Assembly: GCF_022436705.1 (NCBI RefSeq)
Contig: NZ_JAKUHT010000013.1
Span: forward strand, 172,655-236,654
DNA: 64,000 bases
Direction: 5' to 3'
From: Nocardioides sp. CFH 31398
GTDB lineage: Bacteria; Actinomycetota; Actinomycetes; Propionibacteriales; Nocardioidaceae
In this document: positions 33,454-41,763 of the stretch, in pieces
How the letters are laid out: each line of letters starts with the position of its first letter
Position numbering within the stretch: the first letter of the stretch is position 1
Translations under genes and position numbers: made by a program
Notes under the pieces: model-generated
The model's input: only the letters and a program-made list of their open reading frames with translations
Told to the model about the DNA's origin: nothing
Database searches by the model: none

Positions 33454-34400
33454 CGCGCCGGACGGCCGGCGTCGGAGACCGCGTCGAGCAGCCACGCGGG
33501 GCGCCGGGTGTGCTCCGGCAGCACGGCGTCGAGCCGGGCGAGGTCGTCGGCGAACAGGGGGCCGAGCGACGAGCGGACGTCGTCCGGGACGCCGTGGCGC
33601 TGCAGCATGCGGCGCCGCACGGCCTCGCGGAAGCGCCAGGTGGTCACGAGCCGGCCGGCGCGGCGGGCGACGTCGTGGCCCTGCGCCCGCCAGAGCACCT
33701 GCTGGAGCCGCGGGTGTCGCGGGCTGCCGGAGACGTTGACCCGCGGGACGGCCTCCGTGGGCCGGGGCAGGGCGGGCAGGCCGAGGAAGGCGGCGACCTC
33801 GTCGAGGGTGCCCTCGTAGTCGGCCTCCAGGTCGTCGTGGAACCAGACCCGCAGGTGACCGGGCGGCAGCGTGCGCGTCATCGCCTCGACCGCCTCGGCG
33901 TAGTGGCTCATGGCGGTGTAGTGCCACAGGTGGTGCCAGCGCTGGTGCACGCGGCACTCCTCGTCGGCCACGGCGCGGAGGAAGTCGGCCTCGGGCTCGC
34001 GTCCCTGGGCCCTCAGGTACTGGTGGCTCGACCACGCGCGCTCCACGGGCTCCCGCAGGAGCAGCACGACCCGCGCGTCCGGCGAGAGCCGCAGGAGCTC
34101 GGGGACGGCGCGCTCGTGGTGGTACATCGTCGAGACCGAGCCCTCGCCCCGCGCGGGACGGTCGCCCGCCGCGGCGAACAGCGCCAGGTAGTCGCGTTCG
34201 CTGGTGACGGCCGTCCGGTTGAGGCTCTCCTCGTCCCCGGGCCCCCGGAAGTCGACCCGGGTGCCGTGCAGGGCCAGGTAGTGCGGCTCCTTCGGTGTGG
34301 TCACGTGGACGTCGGGACGACGACGCAGACCTTCCAGCAGCCCCGTCGTCCCCGCACGCCCCGCGCCGGCGACCACGAAGGTCGGACCCCCCTCGGTCAT
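33450..34400 (-). CDS. PAPS-dependent sulfotransferase domain protein 2
   Basis: 316 aa, ATG at 34398-34400 with a GGGAGGGGG ribosome site. The 5'-phosphosulfate motif is VVAGAGRAGTTGLLEGL (near residue 10) and the 3'-phosphate motif VLLLREPVERAWSSHQYL (near residue 112). It is similar in design to the first sulfotransferase of this locus but not a recent duplicate, since the flanking sequences differ. Two different enzymes point to sulfation at two positions or on two sugars. A weak NarL-type motif lies about 60 bp upstream. Confidence 0.87.
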   Translation of the reverse strand: MTEGGPTFVVAGAGRAGTTGLLEGLRRRPDVHVTTPKEPHYLALHGTRVDFRGPGDEESLNRTAVTSERDYLALFAAAGDRPARGEGSVSTMYHHERAVPELLRLSPDARVVLLLREPVERAWSSHQYLRAQGREPEADFLRAVADEECRVHQRWHHLWHYTAMSHYAEAVEAMTRTLPPGHLRVWFHDDLEADYEGTLDEVAAFLGLPALPRPTEAVPRVNVSGSPRHPRLQQVLWRAQGHDVARRAGRLVTTWRFREAVRRRMLQRHGVPDDVRSSLGPLFADDLARLDAVLPEHTRRPAWLLDAVSDAGRPAR

Positions 34401-34459
34401 CGGACCCCCTCCCGTCGACGCCGACGGCACCAGGGTCGACGCTCGGGATCCGGGGGTCG

Positions 34460-34475
34460 TCACCCGTTTTGGGTA
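34460..34475 (-). promoter_or_regulatory. Weaker NarL-type motif upstream of sulfotransferase 2
   Basis: On the minus strand the site reads TACCCAAAACGGGTGA; its perfect half is TACCC and it contains the ACCC-N5-GGGT core. It overlaps the stop codon of the preceding gene and lies about 60 bp before the sulfotransferase ATG. A -10 box at the same 39-bp distance would be the poor ACCCTG, so this site is less certain than the first three. Confidence 0.3.
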
Positions 34476-35728
34476 CGTTCCGCCGGCCCGCCGCTGTCCT
34501 CCCCGAGCGCGGCGACGGCGCTCCGCAGCAGCGGCAGCCCCCAGCCCCGGCGGGCGACCGCCGCCAGCGGGGTCCGTTGCCGGTCGAGCACGAAGCGCAG
34601 GTTCACGTCGAGCAGGTACGCCGCCAGGACGACGTCCTGCTCGGCCACGGGCAGACCGAGGTCCTGCCGGAGCGCGGCGCCGGCCCGGTCCAGCCACGCC
34701 CGCTCCTCGGCGTCCCCGGTGCCCTCGTGCACCCGGAGCTCCTGGGCGAGGAAGTGGACGGCGTCGAACCCCACCGGGACGTCCTCGCCGTAGTGCTCCC
34801 AGTCCCACAGCAGCACCCGCTCGCCGTCGCGGACCATGTTCCACGCGGTCCAGTCCCCGTGGCACGGGCCGAGACCCAGCGGGGCGGTCCCCGCGGCGCG
34901 GCCGACGGCCTGGAGGTGGGAGCCGAGCTCGGCGCGCAGCGTGGGGTCGTCCACGTCGGCCAGGCGCCGCGTCGTGCGGGCCCACCAGCCGCTGTCGGCC
35001 AGCGGGGCGGTGCGCGACCCGGGGGCGGCGGCCAGCTCGCGCATGGCGTCGACGGGCCGGCCCGCGTCCCCGCCCCCCGTCCCGCCGTCGTCCGCGAGCA
35101 GCGGGGAGACCAGGAGCAGCTCGTGTCCGCGCCACGTGCCCCGGTGCAGCACCGTCGAGTGGACGACGAGGCGCAGCCCGAGGCCGCCGACACGCTCGAG
35201 GGCGTCGGTCTCGGCCCGGACGGCGGCCCGGCCGGCGGGGTCGATGCCGAGCTTGCCGAAGGCGAGGGTCGAGGAGTCCGGGGCCAGGGCGCGCAGGACC
35301 ACGGTCCGTGCGTGCTGCCAGCTGCCGAGGCGGACGGCGACGTCGGCGGGCCCGCCGAGGTGGTCCCGCACCGCCGCGACGAGGGACCCGGTGTCGGCCA
35401 CCCGCAGCCGCCGGAGGGGCAGACGGGCCAGCAGCCCGCGGCGGTGGCCCGCCGCCAGCGCCGCCGCCCCGAGTCGGCGCAGGCGCGAGGACTCCTGGCC
35501 CTCCAGCGCGGCGGACGTCCACGGCGCCCGCGCGGGCACCAGCCAGCGGGGCGCGGCGACGGCCGGGAGCACCAGCCAGTCCGACGTCCCCGCCGGCGGA
35601 CGGCGCCCCCGGGTGAGCCTGACACCCTCCGGCCACAGCACGCGTGCGGAGCCGAGGAGCAGGCCGTCGGCCTCCGCCCGCCCGTCCTCGGGCCCGTGCT
35701 GCCCGCGCTGCCGGTGCTGCCCGCGCAT
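34460..35728 (-). CDS. Kinase-fold phosphotransferase (aminoglycoside phosphotransferase-like)
   Basis: 422 aa, ATG at 35726-35728. The C-terminal half has the APH/choline-kinase catalytic loop LGPCHGDWTAWNMVRDGERV (catalytic Asp in HGDW, Asn five residues later) and the metal aspartate in LLWDWEHYGED. The N-terminal half is a poorly conserved lobe. Members of this superfamily phosphorylate small molecules or sugars. Located in a polysaccharide locus upstream of a sulfotransferase, a sugar kinase or a modifier of the repeat unit is plausible; antibiotic resistance is less likely. The acceptor is not known. Confidence 0.75.
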   Translation of the reverse strand: MRGQHRQRGQHGPEDGRAEADGLLLGSARVLWPEGVRLTRGRRPPAGTSDWLVLPAVAAPRWLVPARAPWTSAALEGQESSRLRRLGAAALAAGHRRGLLARLPLRRLRVADTGSLVAAVRDHLGGPADVAVRLGSWQHARTVVLRALAPDSSTLAFGKLGIDPAGRAAVRAETDALERVGGLGLRLVVHSTVLHRGTWRGHELLLVSPLLADDGGTGGGDAGRPVDAMRELAAAPGSRTAPLADSGWWARTTRRLADVDDPTLRAELGSHLQAVGRAAGTAPLGLGPCHGDWTAWNMVRDGERVLLWDWEHYGEDVPVGFDAVHFLAQELRVHEGTGDAEERAWLDRAGAALRQDLGLPVAEQDVVLAAYLLDVNLRFVLDRQRTPLAAVARRGWGLPLLRSAVAALGEDSGGPAERTQNG

Positions 35729-35775
35729 CCCCGCTCCCGCCCTCGGCCCGTTGTCGGGACCCGGATCGTGGGGGC

Positions 35776-35781
35776 AGACTA
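35776..35781 (-). promoter_or_regulatory. -10 box of the phosphotransferase-sulfotransferase-glycosyltransferase unit
   Basis: On the minus strand TAGTCT (TANNNT) is followed at once by TGCCCC. The same TAGWCTGCCCC string occurs before the Wzc-type gene (38999-39004), so the two minus-strand units may share promoter features. The predicted leader is about 40 nt. Confidence 0.4.
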
Positions 35782-35809
35782 GGCGACCCGACGGCGGCGG
35801 GGGTGGGCT

Positions 35810-36739
35810 GTGACCACGAGCACCGAGATGCGGACGACGCTGCTCGCGGCCGCCGCGCTGCTGGTGACCGGGTGCTCGTCCGCCGCACCCGCCGACCCCC
35901 TGGAGCCCGCGGGCCGGACGGACGAGCCCGCGGCGCGAGCGGGCGACGGTGGGGCCGGCGAGGTCCCGAGCGACGGGGCCGGCGGCGCGGGTCCGACCTC
36001 CTGCCCGCGACCCGGGGGCTGGACGATCGACGACCCGCGGATCACCGAGTCGAGCGGCATGGCGCTGAGCCGCGTGCACCCCGGCGTGCTCTACACGCAC
36101 AACGACGCCGGCAACGCGCCGTCGGTGTTCGCCGTCGACGCCAGCGGCACCCGCGCGGTGCTCGACCTGGCCGTGCTGGGCGTCGACTGGGAGGACGTCG
36201 CGACCACGCCCGACGGTCGGCTGTGGGTCGGCGACATCGGCGACAACGACGAGGTCCGTGGTTCGGTGTCGGTCGCCGTCGTCGAGGAGCCGGACGTCCT
36301 GACGAGCACGACCCTGGCCGCGACGACGTACGAGCTGCAGTACGAGGACGGGCCGCACGACGCCGAGGCGCTGCTCGTCGACCCGCGTGACGACCGGGTG
36401 TGGGTGGTGACCAAGGAGGAGCCGTCCGGCACGGCGTACGTCGCGCCGGTGCGGCTGCGCGAGGACCGCGTCAACGTGCTGCGGGCCGTGAGCGAGGCGC
36501 CGGCGGCGGTCAGCGGCGGGGCGTTCTCGCCGGACGGGGAGCGCATCGTCCTGCGCACCCAGCGCCGCGCGTTCTTCGGCGACGGGTTCCGCGACGAGAC
36601 CGAGGTGGTGGACCTGCCTCAGCAGCGTCAGGGCGAGGCCGTGACGTTCACCGAGGACGGGCGCTGGGTGCTGCTGGGCAGCGAGGGCGAGAACAGCCGC
36701 GTGCTGTGCCTGCCGGTCCCGGGTGCCCCCGGGGGCTGA
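35810..36739 (+). CDS. Putative surface lipoprotein with beta-propeller-like domain
   Basis: 309 aa from the GTG at 35810 (ATG at 35828 is an alternative). The signal sequence MRTTLLAAAALLVTGCSSA ends in a clear lipobox. A Pro/Gly/Ala-rich linker (about 30-60) leads to a globular domain with repeated motifs such as GVDWEDVATTPDGRLWVGDI, GDNDEVRGSVSV, and SGGAFSPDGERIVLRTQ, typical of blade strands. No catalytic residues are recognised. It could bind or organise the polysaccharide at the membrane surface, by analogy with the other propeller protein of the locus. Confidence 0.7.
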   Translation: MTTSTEMRTTLLAAAALLVTGCSSAAPADPLEPAGRTDEPAARAGDGGAGEVPSDGAGGAGPTSCPRPGGWTIDDPRITESSGMALSRVHPGVLYTHNDAGNAPSVFAVDASGTRAVLDLAVLGVDWEDVATTPDGRLWVGDIGDNDEVRGSVSVAVVEEPDVLTSTTLAATTYELQYEDGPHDAEALLVDPRDDRVWVVTKEEPSGTAYVAPVRLREDRVNVLRAVSEAPAAVSGGAFSPDGERIVLRTQRRAFFGDGFRDETEVVDLPQQRQGEAVTFTEDGRWVLLGSEGENSRVLCLPVPGAPGG

Positions 36740-36744
36740 CGGCG

Positions 36745-37401
36745 GTGACGGGGACGACGGCGGGGGGTCTGCTGGTGGTCTGCCGGGCCAACCTGATCCG
36801 GAGCCCCGTGGCGGCGGGCCTGCTGCGGCGTGGTCCGGGCGGACGCCGCGAGGTCGCGTCGGCGGGGCTCCACGCCGAGCCCGGCCTGCGGGCCGACGAC
36901 GACACGGTCGCCGTCGCGGCGCGGGCCGGCGTCGACCTCGCCGACCACGTCTCCCGACCGGTGACGGCGGACCTCCTGGCGGCGTCCGCCCTGGTGCTGG
37001 CCATGACCGAGGCGCAGCGCTCGGCGCTCGTGCGCACCCTGCCCGCCGCTGTGCCCCGGACCTTCACGCTGCTCGAGCTCGTCCGCCTGACCGGCCCCGG
37101 GCCGGCCGACGGCAACGACGTCCCCCTCGGGGGACCCCTGGCCGAGGTCGCGGCGCGGGCGCACCGGCGGCGTCCCCTCGAGCTGGGCCCGGGCGTCCCC
37201 GAGGACGTGCCGGACCCGGTCGGGCGCGGGCCGCAGGAGCTCCGGGCGGTGGTGGCCCGCCTGGTGCAGGCGTGCGACCGGCTGACGGGGTACGACGCGG
37301 CGGGGTACGGCGCGGCGGGGCCGGTCAACCCTGCGCCTGGCCCGACAGGCGGGCCTCCGGCTCCGCCGGGCCCGGGGACGCCGCGTCCGGCGACGTCGTG
37401 A
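36745..37401 (+). CDS. Low-molecular-weight protein tyrosine phosphatase (Wzb-like)
   Basis: 218 aa from the GTG at 36745. The P-loop CX5R(S/T) is read as LLVVCRANLIRSPVAAGLL near residue 14, and the general-acid region is PEDVPDPVGRG. It should remove phosphate from tyrosines of the Wzc-type autokinase encoded convergently on the other strand, the classic pair in capsule biosynthesis. At 218 aa it is longer than the usual 150 because of a Pro/Gly-rich C-terminal extension. The last 77 bp overlap the end of the kinase gene. Confidence 0.82.
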   Translation: MTGTTAGGLLVVCRANLIRSPVAAGLLRRGPGGRREVASAGLHAEPGLRADDDTVAVAARAGVDLADHVSRPVTADLLAASALVLAMTEAQRSALVRTLPAAVPRTFTLLELVRLTGPGPADGNDVPLGGPLAEVAARAHRRRPLELGPGVPEDVPDPVGRGPQELRAVVARLVQACDRLTGYDAAGYGAAGPVNPAPGPTGGPPAPPGPGTPRPATS

Positions 37402-38965
37402 CGTCCTCCGCGGGCCGGGCCCGCCGGTAGTCGTAGCTCGTCAGGTGTGACTCGTCGACCCCGTTGAGGACGACGCCGGCGGGGGTGACCCCGACGGTGC
37501 GCAGCGCCTCCCGCAGCGCGACGAGCTGACGCCGTCGGGTGACCCCGACCCGCGTCACCGCCACCACCAGGTCGGCCCGGGTGACGAGCTCGAGGGTGTC
37601 CGCCCCCAGGAGCACGGGCGGGCTGTCGACCACGACGAGGTCGGCCGAGGCGACGAGCTCGTCGAGCAGCTCGCCCATCCGTGGCGAGCTCAGCAGGGCG
37701 GCGGGGTTCGGGGCGGGGGTGCCGGCGGCGAGCACGCGGAGGTCGTCGACCCCGACGTCGAGCAGGTGGGTGTCGGCCGGCTGCCCGCTCGCGAGCAGGT
37801 CGGAGAGCCCCGGCGGGTCGCCCAGGCCGAAGCGCGGGGCGACGGCGGCGCGTCGCAGGTCGCCGTCCACGAGCACGACGCGCAGGCCGAGCCGCGCGGC
37901 CGCCACGGCGAGGTTGGCGCTCGTCACCGTCTTGCCCTCACCCTGCTGCGCGGAGGTCATGAGGACGACGGGCGCGGCGTCGGTGGTCCGCGTGGCGAGC
38001 ACGAAGCGGAGGTTCGCGGCGAGGCGCTGGTACTCCTCGCTCACCGGGTCGTGGGGCCGGAGCAGCGTGGCGACCCGCTCCGACAGGGCCCGGTCGCGCC
38101 ACTCGGGGACCCGCCCCAGCACGGCACCACCGAGGGTCTGGTGCACGGTCGCCTCCTCGTGCACCTTGTCGTCGAGGCGGTCGCGCAGGAGGGCGGCGCC
38201 GACGCCGAGGACGAGGCCGACGAGGCCGCCGAGGACGACGTTCAGCAGCGTCTGCGGCGTCACCGGGGCCTCCGGCGCCTCGGGGTTCCGCAGGAGCTCA
38301 CCGCCGGTGGCGGCCGTCGTCAGCGACTCGGTGAGGGCGTCCGCCTGGGAGTCGAGCTGCGTCTGCGTGCTGAGCAGGGTCCGCCGCTCGCTGGCGAGGG
38401 CCTCCTGACCGGGCTGGTCGGCGAGCTCGTCGTCGATCTGCCCCAGCCGGGTCTCGACGTCGGCCCGCTCGGAGGCCAGCCGCTCGCGCGCCTGCTCGTA
38501 GCTGCCGACCGAGTCCTGCTCGCGGAACTGCAGGTACGCCGTCGCCACCACCGACGCCGTCCGTGCGGCGCGGTCGGCGTCGGAGTCCTGGGCGGTGATC
38601 CGCAGGACGCGGCTGGTGCCCACCGCCTGCACGGTGACCAGCTCGTCGAGGTCGGGCGGGGAGGCGAGCCCGTAGCGCGACTGGACCAGGCGGGCCACCG
38701 GCAGCGAGGTGACGACCTGCGTCTGCGTCGCGACCTCCTCGGCGTCGATCTGGCCGTCGCCGGTGTCGGTCTGGGGACCGGACGGCTCGAGCAGCACGTC
38801 GGCCGACGCGGCGTACGTCGGGGTGGCGGCCAGCGAGTAGGCGAGGGCGAGCCCCACGCAGAGCAGCAGCACGGCGACACCCGTGCGCCACCGTCGGCGC
38901 AGGGCGCGCGCGTGGTCACGGAGGCCGGGTCGGTCCGAGGCTCCGACAGCAGTCATGTCTGTCAT
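37325..38965 (-). CDS. Wzz/Wzc-type polysaccharide co-polymerase and tyrosine autokinase
   Basis: 546 aa. Two membrane helices (VAVLLLCVGLALAYSLAA near residue 32 and LLNVVLGGLVGLVLGVGAAL near residue 240) flank a periplasmic-side Wzz domain with coiled-coil pattern. The cytosolic BY-kinase has Walker A SAQQGEGKTVTSANLA (near residue 340), Walker A' VVLVDGDLRR and Walker B LVVVDSPPVLL. The tyrosines at the C-terminus (SYDYRRAR) are candidate autophosphorylation sites. It controls chain length and export of the polysaccharide. It is divergent from the flippase gene. Its 3' end overlaps the phosphatase gene by 77 bp. Confidence 0.9.
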   Translation of the reverse strand: MTDMTAVGASDRPGLRDHARALRRRWRTGVAVLLLCVGLALAYSLAATPTYAASADVLLEPSGPQTDTGDGQIDAEEVATQTQVVTSLPVARLVQSRYGLASPPDLDELVTVQAVGTSRVLRITAQDSDADRAARTASVVATAYLQFREQDSVGSYEQARERLASERADVETRLGQIDDELADQPGQEALASERRTLLSTQTQLDSQADALTESLTTAATGGELLRNPEAPEAPVTPQTLLNVVLGGLVGLVLGVGAALLRDRLDDKVHEEATVHQTLGGAVLGRVPEWRDRALSERVATLLRPHDPVSEEYQRLAANLRFVLATRTTDAAPVVLMTSAQQGEGKTVTSANLAVAAARLGLRVVLVDGDLRRAAVAPRFGLGDPPGLSDLLASGQPADTHLLDVGVDDLRVLAAGTPAPNPAALLSSPRMGELLDELVASADLVVVDSPPVLLGADTLELVTRADLVVAVTRVGVTRRRQLVALREALRTVGVTPAGVVLNGVDESHLTSYDYRRARPAEDVTTSPDAASPGPAEPEARLSGQAQG

Positions 38966-38983
38966 CCGCGAACGCCCCCCGCA

Positions 38984-39004
38984 TTCGTTGTTTGGGGCAG
39001 TCTA
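38984..39004. promoter_or_regulatory. Promoter region between the Wzc-type and flippase genes
   Basis: On the minus strand TAGACT (38999-39004) is a -10-like box for the Wzc gene and is followed by TGCCCC. The 16-mer TTCGTTGTTTGGGGCA (38984-38999) matches only the right half and the central TTT of the NarL-type motif. It lies downstream of the -10, not upstream, so the resemblance may be chance. Confidence 0.3.
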
Positions 39005-39010
39005 AGCCGG

Positions 39011-40390
39011 ATGGACCCCCATCGCGCCAGGACGTCGGTGGGCGGGGCCATGGTCTGGTTCGTCGCGTCGTACGCCGGGTCGGTGCTCGGCGTGCTCGGC
39101 CTGAACGCCGCGGCGGGGCGGTGGCTGGGGCCCGACGACTTCGGGTTCTTCGTCGTCAGCCTCACCGCCGCCGGGCTGCTCAGCCAGGTCGGTCTGGTCG
39201 GCTCGCACCGCTCCGGGCTGCGCGAGGTGGCCCGGCTGCGCGACAGCGCGGACCCCGCCGCGATGGTCGTGCTGCGCAACGGGGTGCGGGCCGTGTGCCT
39301 CACCACGCTCCCCGTCGCGGGCCTGGTGGGGGGCGTCGCCACCTGGGTCCTCGCGCAGGACTCCTCGGGCCCGGAGCGGGTCACGCTCGCGGTGGCGGTG
39401 GGGGCGCTCGTCGTCCTCGGCGGTCAGCAGCAGCTGTGGGCCAACTACGTGCGCGGGCTGGGCCACGTGCGGTTCGCGAGCATGCTGGAGGGCCGCTCCG
39501 GCGGCGCCCTGGTCGCGGGGCTCCAGGCGGGCTGCGTCGTCCTGGTGTGGTGGCTGGCGCCCGGGTGGGACCTCGTCGGCGCCGTCGCGGCGGTGGCCGT
39601 GGGGTTCGTCGTCCCCGTGACCTCGGCGTGGCTCGTGGTGCGGCGGCGGTGGCGGGGCCTGCCCGGCCCGCGGGCGCGGTTGCTCCGCGACCTGCGGCAC
39701 ACGGTGGGGCGGGACTGGCGGTTCCTCTCCGCGCAGGTGGCCACGTTCCTCAACGGCACGACGGAGATCTGGCTGGCCGGCCTGGTGCTGACGGCGGTGG
39801 ACACCTCGATGTTCTCGGCCGGTCAGCGGCTCGCCCTGCTGCTCGTGCTCCCGCTGACCGCGCTGCAGGTCGTCCTCGCACCCGTGATCGCGCGCTCGGT
39901 CACCGCGCCCGCCCCGCCGCCCGCCGACGCCGGTGGCGACCGTCGTCCCGAGCTCGAACGCCTGGTGCGGACGGGGGCCACCCTCGCGACGGTCCTCGCG
40001 CTCGTGCTCGCCCTGCCGATCCTCGTGGCACCGGGCCCGGTCCTCGGTCTCGTCTACGGCCCGGGGTTCTCCGCAGCAGTCCCGGTGCTGCTGCTGGTGT
40101 CGGTCGGGTCGATCGGCAACGTGGCCACCGGGATGGCCGGGACCGCGCTCTCGATGCTGGGCCGCGAGGACGTCGCCGCGCGCGTCCAGTGGCTGGGTGT
40201 GGTGCTCCGCGTGGCCCTCGGCGTCCCGGCCGCCCTCACCCTCGGGTTGCACGGACTCGCGATCTCGGCCTTGCTTGTCTCGTCGATCGTGTTCACAGTG
40301 ATGTGGTGGCGGAGCCGTCGGGCTCTCGGGATCGCCACCCACGTCACACTGCGTCCCGAGCTGACCCTGCTGCGGAGGACGTCCGGCTAG
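39011..40390 (+). CDS. Polysaccharide flippase (Wzx/MATE-like)
   Basis: 459 aa with about 12-14 membrane helices and short polar loops; ATG at 39011. The N-terminal SVGGAMVWFVASYAGSVLGV and GRWLGPDDFGFFVVSLTAAG, and the central helix block around DWRFLSAQVATFLNGTTEIW, follow the pattern of the polysaccharide transport (PST) family. It would flip the lipid-linked repeat unit from the cytosolic to the outer leaflet. The polymerase gene follows within 12 nt, as is usual for Wzx/Wzy pairs. The start codon lies next to the promoter of the divergent Wzc gene, so its transcript is probably leaderless or very short-leadered. Confidence 0.85.
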   Translation: MDPHRARTSVGGAMVWFVASYAGSVLGVLGLNAAAGRWLGPDDFGFFVVSLTAAGLLSQVGLVGSHRSGLREVARLRDSADPAAMVVLRNGVRAVCLTTLPVAGLVGGVATWVLAQDSSGPERVTLAVAVGALVVLGGQQQLWANYVRGLGHVRFASMLEGRSGGALVAGLQAGCVVLVWWLAPGWDLVGAVAAVAVGFVVPVTSAWLVVRRRWRGLPGPRARLLRDLRHTVGRDWRFLSAQVATFLNGTTEIWLAGLVLTAVDTSMFSAGQRLALLLVLPLTALQVVLAPVIARSVTAPAPPPADAGGDRRPELERLVRTGATLATVLALVLALPILVAPGPVLGLVYGPGFSAAVPVLLLVSVGSIGNVATGMAGTALSMLGREDVAARVQWLGVVLRVALGVPAALTLGLHGLAISALLVSSIVFTVMWWRSRRALGIATHVTLRPELTLLRRTSG

Positions 40391-40401
40391 GGGGAACCGC
40401 T

Positions 40402-41763
40402 GTGGAGCTCACCTTCGCCTCGCTGCTGGCGGCGACGCTGTTCTTCGGCCTGCTGGTGACCTGCGCGGTCATGCTCGGGCGGGGCCCGACGGACATGGTC
40501 CTGCTGTTCGTGCTGGTCTTCTGCCTCTTCTACGGCTTCCGCCCGATGATGTTCATCCTCGGCCTGGACGTGCCCTACCCGACGGAGCTGTTCTTCCCCG
40601 AGGAGATGCCGTCGTTGCTGCCGTCGACGCTGCTCGCGCTGAGCCTCTACCTCGCCTTCGCGATGCTGGGCATCGCCGCGATCAGCCGCTCCGGGTCGCA
40701 CGGGTGGGCGCCGTTCTTCGCGCCCGCCGAGACCGACCTGCGGCGGGCGCTGACCGTCACGCTCGTGCTCACCGCGGTCGGCACCCTGGTCTCGGTCTAC
40801 CTGATGGCCCGGTACGGCGGGGTCGGCGGCGTCATCGTCGCCAGCAAGTACGACAAGGCGCTCGGCGGCCTCTACGCGCTGCGGTCGATCTCCGGCGTGG
40901 GCGCCATCGTCGCGGTCACGACCTTCATCGACATGCGACGACAAGGGCTGCCGTCGCGCTGGGTGCGGGCCGCCGTCCTGCTGAGCGCGTTCGCGAACGC
41001 CTTCTTCGTGTTCATGTGGGGGAGCCGGGGTGTGCTCATCGTGGTGGCGGTGGTGCTGATCCTGGGTCTGCAGCCCGACCGTCGCCGTCGCCGGCCGGTG
41101 CGACGGGAGCGGGTGCTGGCCCGGCTGCTGGTGGCCGTCGTCCTGGTCGTCGTGGCGGCGTCCGGCATGCGGATCGCCCGGGACAACCTGAGCCACGGCG
41201 AGGTGCAGGCCAACTACGCCGCGTCCAGCTCGTGGCGGCAGGCGGCGGTCGGCACGAACTCGATCTACTTCGACGCGGCGATGCTGTCGTTCCGCGACTT
41301 CCCGTCGCGCTACCCGTTGCGGCAGGGGGAGGACTTCGCGAACGGGGCCGTCGGCGTCGTGCCGCGGTTCGTGTGGAAGGACAAGCCGACGGGCATCCCG
41401 CCGGGCAAGTGGTTCCGCCAGGTCTACGAGCCCCGGAAGCTCAACGGCTGGCCGATGGGCGCGGCGGCGGTCTGGTACCTCAACTTCGGCTGGTGGGGCC
41501 TGCCGCTCGGCGGCCTGGTCTCGGGGCTCGTCATCGGCATGCTCGCCGCGGCGCAACGACGGCGGCCGGCCAGCGGCTTCAACACCGGCGTCGCCGTGGT
41601 CGCCGCGGTGTTCGTGCTCCCGCTCGGCTGGGACAACCAGGTGCTGATGAAGTTCGTCATCTGGCTGGTGCCGCTGTGGGTGCTGTCGTTCTACGTCGCA
41701 CCGCGACGACGGCGGGTCGAGCAGCCGGCCGAGGACACCGAGCCCGCGCCCGCACCGACCTAG
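40402..41763 (+). CDS. Polysaccharide repeat-unit polymerase (Wzy/O-antigen polymerase-like)
   Basis: 453 aa, GTG start at 40402 with an AGGGGG ribosome site 6 nt upstream. About ten membrane helices are predicted, with a large outside loop (about residues 250-370) holding NSIYFDAAMLSFRDFPSRYP, EDFANGAVGVVPRFVWKDKP and YEPRKLNGWPMGAAAVWYLN. Such a loop and the WYLNFGWWGLPLGG helix are typical of oligosaccharide repeat-unit polymerases. It would join flipped repeat units. The stop overlaps the convergent radical SAM gene by 4 bp. Confidence 0.82.
   Translation: MELTFASLLAATLFFGLLVTCAVMLGRGPTDMVLLFVLVFCLFYGFRPMMFILGLDVPYPTELFFPEEMPSLLPSTLLALSLYLAFAMLGIAAISRSGSHGWAPFFAPAETDLRRALTVTLVLTAVGTLVSVYLMARYGGVGGVIVASKYDKALGGLYALRSISGVGAIVAVTTFIDMRRQGLPSRWVRAAVLLSAFANAFFVFMWGSRGVLIVVAVVLILGLQPDRRRRRPVRRERVLARLLVAVVLVVVAASGMRIARDNLSHGEVQANYAASSSWRQAAVGTNSIYFDAAMLSFRDFPSRYPLRQGEDFANGAVGVVPRFVWKDKPTGIPPGKWFRQVYEPRKLNGWPMGAAAVWYLNFGWWGLPLGGLVSGLVIGMLAAAQRRRPASGFNTGVAVVAAVFVLPLGWDNQVLMKFVIWLVPLWVLSFYVAPRRRRVEQPAEDTEPAPAPT

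Noticed and set aside
34460..35728. Aminoglycoside resistance gene
   Set aside because: Only the general kinase-fold motifs match; the polysaccharide context and the divergent N-terminal lobe do not support drug modification.
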